Shown piece after piece: positions 12,805-14,097 of a stretch of DNA of 14,097 nt (its first letter is position 1; each line of letters opens with the position of its first letter). This stretch comes from JAIVJN01 sp036732565. GTDB taxonomy: Bacteria > Acidobacteriota > Vicinamibacteria > Vicinamibacterales > UBA2999. Both the position numbers and the translations under genes were made by a program. Location: the NCBI GenBank assembly GCA_036732565.1, contig DAINCF010000153.1:1-14097 (forward strand), in the 5' to 3' direction. A model generated the notes under the pieces. That model did no database searches. It was given only the letters and a program-made list of their open reading frames with translations, and was not told where the DNA came from.

Positions 12805-14097
12805 ATGTCGACCAACGCGCCCACACCTCTGCTGCTCGTGATTGCCGGACCTGGCCGCGGCCGGGCGGTGCCCCTGCAGGGACTCATCTCCATCGGTCGC
12901 CACGAGCAGAGCAACGTGGTCATCCCCGACCTCGCGCTGTCGCGTCGACACTGCGAGCTGGAGCCAACCAGCGCCGGGGTCGTGCTTCGCGACCTCGACA
13001 GCCGGAACGGATCGTTCGTCAACGGCGTACCAATCGTCCAGCACGTCCTGGCGGACGGCGATCGCATCCGGATCGGCGACTCGGCGCTGTTGTTCGTGCA
13101 GGCGGGTCGCAGTGCGCTCGAGCCCGCCACTCCGCTCGCCACTTTCGAGGAGGTGATCTCGCCACCCGACTCCACCGTGGCTCTGCCCGCCGACGAGACC
13201 TGGTACGGGCGGACGGGCCATGCGCGGGCCGCATCGATCGACGGTCCGAGAGCCGCACGTGACTTCGCCGCGCTGTTGCGTCTGAGCGAGACGCTGCAAG
13301 GCACGATGTCCAGTGACGAGCTCTACACACGCGTGCTGGCTCACGCCCTAGACACGATCGTTGCCGATGCCGCAGCCATCATCACCACCGATGGCGGGAC
13401 GAGCGAGCCCATCGTCGCCGCCATCGAGCGCCGCGCGGAGGTGACAATCACGATCGGTCGAGACATGGCGTCGAGGGCCCTGGCCGAACGCCTCGCGCTG
13501 CTGGCCAACGAGATCGACGCCGACCCTTCGCTGCGCCCGCCGGTCGCCCCGACCGACGCGCCAGTCCGGAGCGCGTTGTGTGCGCCGATGCCGACGAGCA
13601 GCGATCCGCCATGCGCGATCGCTCTCGTCCGCAGGCTCGATCGACCAGGGTTCACCGAAGGCGACTTGCATCTCGTCGCCGCCATCGGTTCGATCGGCGG
13701 GCTGGCGCTCGATCGCGTGCGCCATCTCGAGTGGCTCGAGCACGAGAACCGACGGCTGCGCACGGATGCGGCGATCGATCATCAGATGGTCGGCGACAGC
13801 GCGGCGTTGAAAGACATCTTGCAGTTCGTCGCCCGTGCCGCGCCGACCGACGCGACGGTGCTCATCCGCGGCGAGAGTGGCACGGGCAAGGAGCTCGTGG
13901 CGCACGCCGTTCACGCCAACAGCACCCGTGCGCGCGGGCCGTTCGTCGTCATCAACTGCGCGGCGCTGCCCGAGCCGTTGCTCGAGAGCGAGCTGTTCGG
14001 CCACGAGCGCGGAGCGTTCACCGGCGCGGTCGCTCAGCAGCGTGGGCGGCTCGAGCTCGCGCATGGCGGCACACTGTTCCTGGACGAAATCGGCGAG
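12805..14097 (+). CDS. FHA-GAF-sigma54 enhancer-binding regulator (3' truncated by window)
   Basis: This open frame runs from ATG 12805 to the window end without a stop (431 residues seen). Residues ~8-98 form an FHA domain with GR (31-32), SRRH (46-49), NG (68-69) and VNG (72-74), the residues that bind phosphothreonine. A GAF-like domain (about 155-305) follows. A sigma54 AAA+ domain begins near 328, with Walker A GESGTGKE (356-363), the sigma54-contacting GAFTGA loop (403-408) and Walker B LFLDE (Asp427, Glu428). The rest of the AAA+ domain and any DNA-binding helix-turn-helix lie beyond the window. FHA-containing sigma54 activators are known from myxobacteria, where kinases drive them. 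The start is 3 nt after the kinase stop, so the two are very probably co-transcribed and coupled. No -24/-12 promoter target was noticed in the intergenic stretches. Confidence 0.92.
   Translation, partial: MSTNAPTPLLLVIAGPGRGRAVPLQGLISIGRHEQSNVVIPDLALSRRHCELEPTSAGVVLRDLDSRNGSFVNGVPIVQHVLADGDRIRIGDSALLFVQAGRSALEPATPLATFEEVISPPDSTVALPADETWYGRTGHARAASIDGPRAARDFAALLRLSETLQGTMSSDELYTRVLAHALDTIVADAAAIITTDGGTSEPIVAAIERRAEVTITIGRDMASRALAERLALLANEIDADPSLRPPVAPTDAPVRSALCAPMPTSSDPPCAIALVRRLDRPGFTEGDLHLVAAIGSIGGLALDRVRHLEWLEHENRRLRTDAAIDHQMVGDSAALKDILQFVARAAPTDATVLIRGESGTGKELVAHAVHANSTRARGPFVVINCAALPEPLLESELFGHERGAFTGAVAQQRGRLELAHGGTLFLDEIGE

Overview
The window is high-GC, densely coding bacterial DNA. 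It combines a membrane-anchored Ser/Thr kinase with a TolB-like propeller, an exported tricorn-type protease, and many GTAG-ended REP palindromes with a RAYT transposase. That mix suggests an Acidobacteriota genome, perhaps Vicinamibacteria. The assignment rests on gene style and is an inference; no rRNA or other phylogenetic marker is present.

Layout. 1-2275 (+): end of one ABC exporter half-transporter and a complete second one, overlapping by 17 nt, probably a heterodimeric exporter. 2276-2371: convergent junction with two REP palindromes; the second supplies the stop codon of the gene beyond it. 2372-4732 (-): a two-gene lipid-modification operon, a cyclopropane-fatty-acid-synthase-family methyltransferase followed 24 nt later by a geranylgeranyl-reductase-family FAD enzyme. 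4733-4996: divergent control region. 4997-8302 (+): an exported 1101-aa tricorn-type serine protease whose stop codon begins a 16-bp tandem repeat. 8352-9230: a REP cluster (REPtron) around a RAYT transposase gene (-), which carries a perfect REP palindrome inside its reading frame; a four-unit, ~59-bp array follows. 9235-9774 (-): an exported HExxH (HELQH) protein of unknown function. 9775-10152: promoter and leader region. 10153-14097 (+): a transmembrane Ser/Thr kinase with a C-terminal propeller, followed 3 nt later by an FHA-GAF-sigma54 activator that runs off the window.

How parts work together. The kinase and FHA activator look like a signalling relay: propeller outside, kinase inside, phosphothreonine-reading FHA domain, then sigma54-dependent transcription. 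The methyltransferase and FAD reductase look like a methylate-then-reduce pair acting on a lipid. The RAYT and its palindromes form a mobile-repeat system that has remodelled several gene ends here. Nothing proves a wholly new system. The less ordinary signals are the palindrome inside the transposase gene, the array whose linker copies the tail of the neighbouring gene, the repeat-derived stop codons, and a second palindrome family in two upstream regions.
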